Assembly (NCBI GenBank): GCA_034111025.1
Contig: JAWUYB010000039.1
Coordinates: 1-42,842 of the forward strand
DNA length: 42,842 bases
DNA from: CAJXJP01 sp034111025
Lineage (GTDB): Bacteria; Patescibacteriota; Gracilibacteria; BD1-5; UBA6164
Direction: 5' to 3'
Shown: positions 10,823 through 18,536 of the stretch, piece after piece
Layout: the number at the start of each line of letters is the position of its first letter
Position numbering within the stretch: the stretch's first letter is position 1
Translations under genes and position numbers: made by a program
The notes under the pieces: model-generated
Seen by the model: only the letters and a program-made list of their open reading frames with translations
Told to the model about the DNA's origin: nothing
The model's database searches: none

Positions 10823-11347
10823 ATGAGAAAGAAACCCTTTTACGTACTTTTAGTAATCATACTGGGATTTCTTTCTCATTTTTTTTATGGTTTTTATTTT
10901 TCTGCATCAAATACTTGTTATACAACTCTGAATAAACAAATAAATGGAAATTCTATGAGTCCACTTATGGAATCAGGAGATAAAATAGTTATGCTGGCAG
11001 GATATTATAATTGTCATGAAATACAGTCAGGAGATATAGTTGCGTATAACTTTGCAAATACAGGGAATCTGTTTGTAAAAACTCTCAGAGCAGTTCCATG
11101 AAATAGAGTAGAACTAAGAAATAATACATTGTATATTGGAGAGAAAGAAATGTTGAATTCTTTATGAAATAGTTATCACTTTACCTCAGAAGAACAAAAA
11201 ATGATTAGCTTATATATTACAGAAGAATGAATACTTAAGAATAGAGCTTATTTCATATTTTGAGATAATATTTGAAATAGTAAAGACTCAAGAAAATTTT
11301 GAGGAATTTGAAAATCTGATATAATTTGAAAATTTGAATTTAAATAA
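10823..11347 (+). CDS. lepB: Signal peptidase I (S26 family)
   Basis: Membrane serine protease that removes signal peptides from exported proteins. The 174 residues begin with one transmembrane helix (about 5-27). The catalytic Ser motif is NGNSMSPLMESGDKI, the general-base Lys lies in FVKTLRAVPGNRV, and the closing box is FGDNIGNSKDSRKFGG. All three match signal peptidase I, and several of these glycines are TGA. It follows directly on the array of exported proteins, many of which need this enzyme, and may be co-transcribed with it. The first 92 codons contain no TGA. Confidence 0.93.
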
Positions 11348-11483
11348 TAATTCTTAGTTGTTTCTTAAAATAAATTAAGGTCTAAAAATATATTTTTTTA
11401 GAAACAAAAATATAAAAAATAGCTCTATTCTTAAGTCTCAGAGTATATATTGACATATTAATTATTTATTTTAAAAAATAAAC

Positions 11484-11511
11484 TTGCAATTAATTATTAA
11501 GTTTATATAAT
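11484..11511 (+). promoter_or_regulatory. Promoter of the putative small RNA
   Basis: TTGCAA, a 16-base spacer and a perfect TATAAT. The predicted start is near 11518. No open reading frame follows for more than 300 bases, so the promoter most likely serves an RNA gene. Confidence 0.6.
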
Positions 11512-11517
11512 CCGGTC

Positions 11518-11690
11518 GTAACAAAAAAATAAGAAGTTCCAAAAACTCAAATAGCGTAATATTTTGAAAAATATATATATTGAGTTTTACGGAGCATAAC
11601 TCGCGTAAATAAATATATAAAAATATTATCCTAATAGTTTTGGAAGTTCTCTTTATGAAAAGAAGAACTTTTGCGTGTTCTTCTTTTTTT
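11518..11690 (+). ncRNA. Putative structured small RNA, about 170 nt
   Basis: This stretch has its own promoter and ends in a classical terminator, with no coding frame. It folds on inspection into a closing stem (TTCCAAAA near 11538 with TTTTGGAA near 11637, extended outward by AAGAA with TTCT across a G-G mismatch). Inside are a hairpin ACTCAA/TTGAGT and a second hairpin TTTACG-GAG...CTC-CGTAAA. I see no match to SRP RNA, tmRNA, RNase P RNA or a tRNA. Size and transcription unit would suit 6S RNA or a lineage-specific RNA, but the long rod of 6S is not evident. Alternatively it is a long attenuated leader of the helicase downstream. Confidence 0.55.
11660..11690 (+). terminator. Rho-independent terminator of the small RNA
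   Basis: AGAAGAAC / GTTCTTCT stem with loop TTTTGCGT, followed by a run of seven or more T. It sits about 160 bases before the helicase ATG and could also act as an attenuator. Confidence 0.75.
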
Positions 11691-11749
11691 GTGGCTTATT
11701 TATATTTTCTCTTAGAAATATTCATATAACGCATTAGGTTTTCTTATAT

Positions 11750-11850
11750 AGAAAATACTATTTTCTCCTATTAATATAATTGGAGGACCTGTACAGAGGA
11801 AGGGTTATCATATCCGCATATGAATTCAAAAGAGAATTAACCATACAAAA
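11750..11850 (+). promoter_or_regulatory. Folded 5' leader of the second helicase gene
   Basis: The 100 bases before the ATG hold several helices: AGAAAATA/TATTTTCT, the palindrome CTGTACAG, and a small three-way-junction-like fold in which GGTTA (11803-11807) pairs with TAACC (11838-11842) and encloses CATAT-ccgc-ATATG and ATTC-aaaaga-GAAT. The closing stem ends 8 bases before the ATG. A GGAGG lies about 65 bases upstream of the start, too far to act as a normal ribosome binding site. Cold-shock helicase genes in other bacteria often carry regulated leaders, so thermosensing or helicase feedback are plausible but unproven. Confidence 0.45.
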
Positions 11851-13650
11851 ATGGAAAATATCGAAAAAGTAGAAGTAGAAAAAGTAGTAGAAAATAAAAT
11901 CACATTTGCTGATTTAGGGCTTTCTGAAAAAATGTTAGCTGCTATTACAAAAAAAGGGTACGAGTATCCATCTCCAGTTCAAGCAGGAGTTATTCCTTTA
12001 TTACTAAATGGTGATAAAGATATTATCGGTCAAGCTCAAACTGGTACAGGTAAAACTGCAGCTTTTGGGATTCCTTTATTAGAAAGACTAGATAAAAATA
12101 ATAAAAATACCCAAGCTCTTATTCTTGCTCCAACAAGAGAATTAGCTATTCAAGTTGCTGAAGAAATTAAATCTTTTGCTGTTGATAGTGTAAGTATTCA
12201 ATTACTTTACGGAGGTCAAAATATTAGAGATGAATTATCAGGATTAAGAAGAGGTGCTCAAATTGTTGTTGGTACACCTGGGAGAGTAAAAGATCATTTA
12301 ATCAAAAGAAAAACTTTAAAATTAGATAAAATGAATTACTTCATTCTTGATGAAGCTGATGAAATGTTAAATATCGGTTTTAAAGAAGAAATCGAAGAAA
12401 TCATGGAACATACTCCTGAAAAAAAGAAAGTTTTACTTTTTTCTGCAACTATGCCTAGATCTATCTTAGATATTGTAAACAAATATATAAGTGATCATGA
12501 TAAAGTTACTATTCAAAAAGAAGAAAAAACAAATAAAAATATCAAACAAATTTGTTATAAAGTAAATGAAAACGATAAATTCGAAGCTTTATGTAGAGTT
12601 ATTGAAGTTGAATTTGATTTTTACGGTATTATTTTCTGTAGAACTAAAGCAGGTGTTGACGAAGTTGCATCTCAATTAATGAACAGAGGGTATAAAGTTG
12701 AAGGTATTCATGGTGATATTGATCAATCAATGAGAGAAAAAACTCTTGCAAGATTCAAAAACAAATCTATTTCTATCTTAGTTGCTACTGATGTTGCAGC
12801 AAGAGGGATTGATGTAAACTGCTTAACTCACGTAGTTAACTATGCACTTCCGGATAATGCTGAAACCTATACTCATAGGATTGGGAGAACAGGGAGAGCT
12901 GGTAACAAAGGTGAAGCAATTTCATTTGTGTCAAGAAGAGATTCTAGAATGTTAAGTTTTATCGAAAGATTAATTAAACAAAAATTAGAAGTTGGTAAAT
13001 TACCAGATGTAGGTCAAGTAATAGAATTCAAGAAAAAAAGATTAGTTACAAACACTCAAGAATTTATTGCAGCTCAAGAAGGTGCTAAATATTTTGACTT
13101 AGCTAAACAATTATTAGAATTAGGTGAAGCTCATGAAGTTTTAGCTGCTCTTATTAAAGAAGGTTACGGGAATGAATTCTCAGAAACTCACTACAATATG
13201 ATCAAAACTAGTTCTGATTCTGGTAGATCTACAGGTACACCAGGTCAAACAAGATTATTTGTTGCAAAAGGTAAGTTAGATAACCTTTCTCCATGAACAC
13301 TTATTCAATTTATCGAAAGAGAAATGGGTACTAAAATGTGAGATGTTGGTCAAATTGAAGTATTAAGAGAATTCTCATTCATTAACGTTGCTGACGCTGA
13401 TGCTGAATTAATACTATCAACTTTCAAACAAAAAAATTCTAGAAAACCTTTAATCGTTGAAGCTAAATCAAAAGATGGTGGTGGATGATCTAGAGGAGGA
13501 TGAGATAGACCTTTCAGGGCTGGATCATCGAGAGGTTGAGATAGAGGTGGATTCAGAGGTGGATCATCAAGAGGTTGAGATAGAGGTGGCTCTAGAGGAC
13601 CAAGAAGAGAAGATAAACCATATATTGGAGCATCTGCTAGAAATAAATAA
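11851..13650 (+). CDS. deaD: DEAD-box RNA helicase with DbpA-type RNA-binding domain and RGG tail (DeaD/CsdA-like)
   Basis: RNA helicase expected in ribosome assembly, mRNA turnover and cold adaptation. In 599 residues: Q motif (GYEYPSPVQ), AQTGTGKT at about 62-69, PTRELA, TPGR, DEAD (ILDEADEML), SAT, ATDVAARGID, HRIGRTGRAG, an alpha-helical linker, and a DbpA-type RNA-binding domain (about 465-535, RLFVAKGKLDNLSPG to FSFINV). The tail is Gly-Arg-Asp-Ser rich, with repeats like SSRGGDRGG. The first TGA glycine appears only at about codon 482; before that all glycines are GGN. The tail then uses many TGA. This bias contrasts with the surrounding genes and suggests high expression. A strong terminator follows. 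Confidence 0.94.
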
Positions 13651-13669
13651 TATTTCTAAATATTCATAC

Positions 13670-13717
13670 AACCAAAAGAGAGATAATTAAATTATCTCTC
13701 TTTTGGTTATTTTTTTA
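13670..13717. terminator. Strong bidirectional terminator
   Basis: Near-perfect inverted repeat of about 18 base pairs (ACCAAAAGAGAGATAATT and its complement) with a two-base loop and flanking T-run. It separates the convergent helicase and Kazal-like genes. Confidence 0.85.
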
Positions 13718-14227
13718 TTTTGCAGATAATTGAGTATTTACAACACTTTTAATAAAGGCATATTTAGAGATTCTTTCTTTTTGAACTTCTACTGCAATTC
13801 TAGACATTTTTACCATTTCTATTTTTTTATCTAATAATTCATTCATTTTCATAAGAGTAGGGTAACTAACTTTTGATATTAATTTTTGCACAGCCTCTCT
13901 TTTAGTTTCGTATTTATTATAAACAGTATCATTTAAATAACTTGAACATTCTCATTTAAATAATATTGGATTATCTCAAGCTGAACAAGTATTACTAAAT
14001 GTTTGTTTTATAGGGTAACACGGAGCCTTTACACATTGAACTTGTACTTCAGTACATACTGGAGCATATTCCATAGTACAGATTCTAGGTTCATTAACTA
14101 TTGACCTAGTAGTTGTAGTCATAACTCCGTCACTGTGAGTATTTTGTTGTCATTCTATATATTGAGCAGACAGAGAATTTAATGACGATATAATAAGTAA
14201 AAAAACGAACATAAGTAAATTTTTCAT
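13715..14227 (-). CDS. Secreted Kazal-like serine protease inhibitor domain protein
   Basis: A 170-residue exported protein. The signal peptide is MKNLLMFVFLLIISSLNSLSA. The mature N-terminal part has the Kazal-like pattern: ICTMEYAPVCTEVQVQCV, then APCYPIKQTFSNTCSAG and closing FKGEC, with the cysteine order and the insertion between the second and third cysteines seen in bacterial Kazal-like domains (CxMEYxPVC...TYxNxC...GEC). The C-terminal 80 residues are a basic, helical region without cysteines (ETKREAVQKLISKV onward) of unknown role. Kazal domains block serine proteases; in a cell-attached bacterium this could protect against host or prey proteases, which is inference. Confidence 0.72.
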
Positions 14228-14655
14228 AATTGTATTATTAATTTTAAGTATAAGTATTATATATAACGATAGAAAAAAGAAAAAGTGACAAATAAATACA
14301 TAGAATCTAAATCTTAAGACAATAATTATTATAATAATATATAATGATTACTTATCATGTAATGTCTTGCTAGAGCTTTTTTTACTTTAATATACTAAAA
14401 TATGAGTTTTTAACACAAGTTAAAATACTCTTTTTTTGTGTAAAACTCAAAAGTAACTATATATGCTTTCAAATAAAGTGGTTTTTAACAAGGTTTTAAC
14501 TGTTTTCTAACTGTGAAAAAGTAGTGAAAACATTTGATTTTCGTGAGATTTTGTATACAAATAGTATACGGATATAGAGATATGTCTATCTAGTGAGAAA
14601 TCGCTTAAAATAGGAAAAACCAACATGTTACTGTTGTTTTTTTATAAAAAAATAC
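14228..14655. other. Gene-free region with hairpins and iteron-like repeats
   Basis: No convincing open frame on either strand. It holds a large hairpin (TGAGTTTT-ACACAA near 14403 pairing with TTGTGT-AAAACTCA near 14449), the palindrome GTATAC-aaata-GTATAC (about 14552-14568), an ATTAC...GTAAT inverted repeat near 14347, and several related short words: GTTTTTAACA, GTTTTTAACAAG, GTTTTAACTG and GTTTTCTAACTG between 14406 and 14514. Repeated words of this kind ahead of a Rep-like gene resemble iterons. It could equally encode a small RNA ending at the terminator at 14643. Confidence 0.4.
14619..14643 (+). terminator. Short stem-loop terminator
   Basis: CAACA-tgttac-TGTTG followed by seven T. 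No gene lies upstream on this strand, which hints at an unannotated transcript (small RNA) in the preceding 250 bases. Confidence 0.5.
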
Positions 14656-14705
14656 ATACATTTTATATGTAAATATAATTAATATATAATACATTTTATA
14701 TGTAA
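14656..14705 (+). promoter_or_regulatory. Paired palindromic operators around a -10 box
   Basis: Two identical 17-base copies of ATACATTTTATATGTAA start 33 bases apart, about three helical turns. Each contains the inverted repeat TACAT-N5-ATGTA. A TATAAT (14685-14690) lies at the junction with the second copy, so a bound repressor would cover the promoter. The site is about 50 bases before the AbiEi-like gene; AbiEi antitoxins are known to bind inverted repeats in their own promoter, so autorepression is likely. Confidence 0.6.
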
Positions 14706-14737
14706 GTATCAATTAAAATATTTAAAATGGCTTACTT

Positions 14738-15475
14738 ATGAGAATAGGTGTATTAGAACAAGTTAAGACATTTTTAAAAAATGCTAAAATAAATGATTCT
14801 TATGTTTATATTTCGAAAGAGATTAAGCTAACTATTAAGAATTATTTAATAAAAGAGAAAATGTTGTACTCCCCAATGAGAGGAATTTATATATTAAAGA
14901 AACATGATCAATTTAATTGAGATGTCTTAAGTAAATATAAATATGAAGTTATACAAAAGCTTTGATGAGTATTAACAGGAAAATTTGCTATAGCTCAGTA
15001 CTTATGAGATATTTCTCAAATAAAATCTTTTAAAATAATTACAAAAAGTAAGAGTTTTAAAACAAATTTATGAGATAATATTTATATAGAATTCGTTGCA
15101 AGTAAAGTTCCAAGAATTATAAAAAAACTAAAAATTGAGAATAGTGAACTTCAAATAGAAGATGCTCTTTCTCTCTATATAAACAATTACAAAAATATTC
15201 CTGAAAATTCTGAATTTATCCGTTATTTAATGAACGTAGATATAGATCATCATATGGTTGAATATCTAATCAAAAATAAGTTTAAATTAAGTGGAATTTC
15301 TAAATTAGCTTTGTTATATAAACAAAATTGATTTACAGGAAAACACAAAACAATTATCAACACACTGCGTCAAGCAGGGAAACAAATCGACTATAGAAAA
15401 GCAAGAACACAAGTATCTAAAAACAAAACTCCAATATCTACATCTTATTCTGAAGATCTAGATAGCTTGATATAA
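14738..15475 (+). CDS. AbiEi-like winged-helix regulator/antitoxin
   Basis: A 245-residue protein with an N-terminal winged-helix region: a helix-rich start, then a wing in MLYSPMRGIYILKK, the usual form of the AbiEi/transcriptional regulator N-terminus. A larger C-terminal part follows with GGVLTGKFAIAQYLG, a beta-rich middle and a helical, Lys-rich end. AbiEi proteins are antitoxins of type IV AbiE systems and repress their own promoter. Paired palindromes in front of this gene agree with that. The usual partner AbiEii, a nucleotidyltransferase, is not next to it: the downstream gene lacks the GSxxxDxD motif. Assignment rests on architecture and a few motifs, so it is moderate. Confidence 0.5.
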
Positions 15476-15495
15476 TTTGTAAAAACCTTAGTCGT

Positions 15496-16539
15496 ATGCT
15501 CGAAAGGAACTCAATGAGGTCTACCAGAAAACAACCTTTCTGTTGGCAAGAAAAGAAAATAAACCGACTCCTAAGAAAAATTTATTCAGAAGATTCTGGT
15601 AAAAAATCAAAAATGTTATTACTGTATCAAACTCTTACAGAAATAGATAGTGATTTTAACGGAAAAGAAATATCATTCTTCACAAAAACAATTTCTACAT
15701 ATTCATGACTCTCTGTTAGATTCATTCCAAGTGCTCTGGAAGAATTTCAAGACTTGAAAATATTAAAAATAATAGAAAAAAAAGAAGCTGGTAAGTTCGC
15801 ATGAAAGGACCTTATATTTACACCTGATGAAGTAATTGATCCAAGTGAAATAAATAAAGCTTATAAAATAGCTAAAAAAACCGATAGTCTATCACCGACA
15901 TCTGGATTAGGTTCAACCGATAGTGCGTTAACTGCAAACGGTGAAAACGCATCCGATAATAATACTAACGTATCTTCAGCTCTAGGTGACTCTGCAAATG
16001 GTTCATCTACTGCTGTGCAAAATACACCATTAGAAGATATTATTTTAAAAGAAGATATTATTAATAGAAATAACAACAAACAAGAAGAGGCAAAAGTAGT
16101 GTTGTTGTTAGAGGGAGTATGATTTAATAACTCACTCGTTCATAAGTTTATAAAAAACTATTCTTTAAACAGAATCGAAGAAGTTATTAATCAACTTTCA
16201 AAAACTCAATCATCTACAAATCCAGCAGGGTTTGTTAGAAAAGCACTTGAAGAAGGATATGTATTTGATCTTACTAAAAAAGTAACAGCTGAGAAAAAGC
16301 AAATATCACAAAAACATAATTTCATTGTTGAGCAAAAACAAGCTGCTAAAAATCAATTAGAATCTTTTATATCGAATCAAGTAAATTCTTGGATAGAAGA
16401 AAATAAAAAATATTATCAAGAAATGCTTCAAGAAAAAACTCAAAAAATTCTTAATAAATCACCAACTATGAAAAACGTTGAAATACTTGCAAGAAGTATG
16501 ACAAAAGCATTTATTAAAGAAAGCGTTTTAGGATTATAG
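15496..16539 (+). CDS. Rep-like/helix-turn-helix DNA-binding protein
   Basis: A 347-residue protein. The N-terminal part (about 40-115) looks like a winged helix (FFTKTISTYSGLSVRFIPSA then FQDLKILKIIEKKEAGKFAG). A Ser/Thr/Asn/Gly-rich linker follows (about 125-175), then a second helical domain with NRIEEVINQLSK and NPAGFVRKALEEGY, a pattern found in plasmid and phage replication initiators and DnaD-like proteins. A coiled, Lys/Gln-rich tail closes it. An AAAGGA sits 5 bases before an internal ATG at 15514, which may be the true start. It is 20 bases after the AbiEi-like gene, hence one operon. It could be a replication protein of a former plasmid or the unknown partner of the AbiEi-like protein. 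Confidence 0.55.
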
Positions 16540-16550
16540 AAAAATAAAAA

Positions 16551-16820
16551 ATGTGAATTGAAATTGTTTGATATATTGCAGGGATAATATGAGTTACACA
16601 AGCTTTTCCTCAAATAATCAAAGTGTATAAAACAAAAAAAGCTCAAGATTTATCATATATTACTATTGTAATGGTGATAGTATGTACAGCACTTCGGTCA
16701 ATATATTGATATAACATATCATCAGGACCAATATTATATCCAAATATATTATTAGGAATTTCTTACATATTCTTACTCAGTATTAAGTTGAGGTATGATA
16801 AGGAAGTAATAATTAAATAA
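16551..16820 (+). CDS. SemiSWEET/PQ-loop family transporter
   Basis: An 89-residue membrane protein with three predicted helices, the size of a bacterial SemiSWEET, which works as a dimer to let sugars cross the membrane. The first helix contains the PQ-loop motif in QAFPQIIKVYKTKKAQDLS, followed by YITIVMVIVCTALRSIYG and a third helix PILYPNILLGISYIFLL. Six of its glycines are TGA. It begins 11 bases after the Rep-like stop and is followed 6 bases later by a HAD hydrolase. The substrate is not determined, and a role in sugar scavenging is inference. Confidence 0.85.
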
Positions 16821-16826
16821 AAAATT

Positions 16827-17402
16827 ATGAAAGCAATTATTTTTGATATAGATGGTGTTGTTATTCAATCAGAATCTAGAAAGAGTGAAATTATAAAACA
16901 GGCTTTACAAAAATTCAATTTATATGATATACCTTGAGTTAAAGATATTCTAAAATTATGAATTAATAGAATATTAGTACTTGATAAAATTCATGAATTA
17001 ATAAAATTTGATAAAGAAACTGTTTTAAAAAATATTAATAATGAATGTGCTATTCTTGAATCAAATTCTGTAGCAAATGAAAGTGTTATTAATTTTATAA
17101 AGAATAACAAAAAATATTATTTTTATACAAATACATCATTACCAATTGCAGGATTAAATAGGGTAATGAATTGATTATGACTTAAAGATTATTTTCAAGA
17201 ATTATTAGCATTTGAAAACTGAAGTAAAATAGAGAATATAAACTATGTTATAAAAAAATATAACATTAAACCAGAAGATATTTTATTTATCGATGATAAT
17301 ATAAATCATATTAATAATGTAAAAGAAAGTTGAGTAAATACTTTACACTTTTCAGATTATAATATAGATATTGAAGAATATATAAATACATTAAATAACT
17401 AA
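16827..17402 (+). CDS. HAD superfamily hydrolase
   Basis: A 191-residue HAD phosphatase. Motif I is IIFDIDGVV at the N-terminus with the nucleophile Asp and the general acid Asp. Motif II is the Thr/Ser in FYTNTS, the Lys of motif III is likely in the NGSKIENINYV region, and motif IV is DILFIDDN. A helical cap of about 70 residues lies between motifs I and II, as in the phosphoglycolate phosphatase-like subgroup. The substrate is unknown. It ends in a stem-loop terminator that starts at the stop codon and is probably the last gene of the operon beginning at the AbiEi-like gene. Confidence 0.85.
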
Positions 17403-17432
17403 AAAACCGAAGATTAATTCTTTGGCTTTTTT
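17401..17432 (+). terminator. Stem-loop terminator after the HAD gene
   Basis: AACCGAAGA / TTCTTTGGCTT imperfect stem with loop TTAA and a following T-run. Confidence 0.7.
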
Positions 17433-17521
17433 AGTGAAAAAATAATATTTGATTTATATAGATAATATTTTATAATAAATAAAATCAAAACAAAAAGGTT
17501 AATAATATTGAATAGGCAATC

Positions 17522-17788
17522 ATGCATGGAGAAACTGGTGAAAGACTTATTAGATTTCAATATGAATATGACTTATAGGGTTCATATGATTATTCTGAAT
17601 TTAATGATTTCACTCAAGAATTAATGAAGGAAAATATTGATTTACAAAAAGAACTATTAATGGTTTTTGAAAATTTAGTAGAAGGTAAAATTCACAGAAT
17701 TATTAATATTCGACAAAACGTAGAAGATTTAATAACTTTATTACAAAGTGATCCAGAATTAATGCGAAGTTATTTTAAAAGAAAGTAA
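17522..17788 (+). pseudogene. Small hypothetical gene interrupted by an in-frame TAG
   Basis: Reading from ATG gives MHGETGERLIRFQYEYDL, then TAG at 17576-17578, then an uninterrupted acidic helical protein (GSYDYSEFNDFTQELMKE ... QSDPELMRSYFKRK) of 70 residues. Both parts share the frame, so a single nonsense mutation of an 88-residue protein is the simplest reading. Alternatively translation starts downstream at the ATG of MKENIDLQKELL. TAG is a stop elsewhere in the window, so I do not propose recoding. No family is recognised. It lies upstream of another small gene with which it may share a transcript. Confidence 0.45.
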
Positions 17789-17811
17789 TTATACAATATG
17801 GAGAATTTAAT

Positions 17812-18081
17812 TTGAAACATTATTTGTTAAGTGATGATAAAAAAACAATTATTCATGAATTTGAATGCCCTATAGATATTTCAGGTATATATAATAGAAT
17901 GTCTATTTCTCAAAAAATACTTAAGTCATTTAAAGACTTAGAAGAGGCTAATAAATTATCAAATGCTTATAATAGTTTATTTAAAGATGATAAGCCTGGA
18001 GCATTAGGTGATCATACAAATTATGAAATAATTAGTAGTCCAAGACTCTATGATATTGTTAACGCAGTACATAATGCATAG
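17812..18081 (+). CDS. Hypothetical protein, 89 aa, probable TTG start
   Basis: A small soluble protein of unknown function: MKHYLLSDDKKTIIHEFECP, followed by alternating strands and helices, with DLEEANKLSNAYNSLFKDD and a closing LYDIVNAVHNA. No signal peptide, membrane segment or known motif is visible. The only start that opens the whole frame is TTG, preceded at 6-7 bases by GGAGAA, one of the clearer Shine-Dalgarno sequences in the window. A terminator follows 17 bases after the stop. The preceding interrupted gene ends 23 bases upstream. Confidence 0.6.
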   Translation: MKHYLLSDDKKTIIHEFECPIDISGIYNRMSISQKILKSFKDLEEANKLSNAYNSLFKDDKPGALGDHTNYEIISSPRLYDIVNAVHNA

Positions 18082-18097
18082 TTTGATTGCTATATTT

Positions 18098-18129
18098 AAA
18101 AAACCACTCAGCATAGCTGGTGGTTTTTT
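18098..18129. terminator. Stem-loop terminator
   Basis: AAAAAACCAC..AGC / GCTGGTGGTTTTTT with a two-base loop, between two convergent genes. It may serve both. Confidence 0.75.
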
Positions 18130-18131
18130 CT

Positions 18132-18464
18132 TTATTTTAAACTACAAGCTCAACCAGGACATGCTGGTCTGATAATTGGAGCTTTGATTATTTTTTTATC
18201 TATGAAGAAATAGTATATTTTACATCCTATACAGATTTCAGCACTTGATTCTAACCACATAAAGGTTAAACACGTTGCGCATAGCGAGAGGGGAAGTATT
18301 CACCTGATTTCGAAGAATATAGAGATAAGGAGAACTGATCAACTCATTATAATTCATAAACTCCATGCAAAACGTTTTTGTATAGCTCAAACATATTCAG
18401 GCTTTTGTTTTGAAACAAGGGATTTACCTATCAAAGATATAGGAGAGTATTTTGGACCCCACAA
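18132..18464 (-). pseudogene. DUF4395 family membrane protein, 5'-truncated
   Basis: The reading frame gives WGPKYSPISLIGKSLVSKQK, then PEYVGAIQKRFAWSLG, two hydrophobic helices and a cysteine-rich end with SAEICIGCKIYYFF and PACPGGACSLK. These are the hallmarks of DUF4395 (PKYSPIS, QKRFA, GxCxGCxxY). Family members are about 130-150 residues and start with two more helices that are missing here. The frame is open a little further upstream but runs straight into the end of the next leftward gene without an ATG; TTG at 18464 is the only usable start. It is therefore a truncated copy, or a short form translated from a weak start by coupling. DUF4395 has no established reaction. Confidence 0.6.
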
Positions 18465-18536
18465 AAATTTTAATAAAAAATATAAAAAGAAAGTAGTTAC
18501 AACTATTTGTAATATATCTTTTGAATATAGAATTTT

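Noticed and set aside
11518..11690. SRP RNA, tmRNA or RNase P RNA at this site
   Set aside because: The conserved SRP tetraloop region, the tmRNA tRNA-like ends and the RNase P core words are not found.
11760..11850. A tRNA or riboswitch of known class in the helicase leader
   Set aside because: No cloverleaf and no recognisable aptamer core; only generic helices can be supported.
13457..13690. Acidic open frame overlapping the end of the helicase gene
   Set aside because: It is a frame-shifted reading of the Gly-Arg repeats of the helicase tail; the real frame continues through TGA glycines.
14403..14520. GTTTTTAAC-type repeats considered as a CRISPR array or tracrRNA-like sequence
   Set aside because: The repeats are only about 10 bases, unevenly spaced and without spacers; no cas gene is present.
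15861..16079. Leftward open frame inside the Rep-like gene
   Set aside because: It is antisense to the low-complexity linker of that gene and has no independent support.
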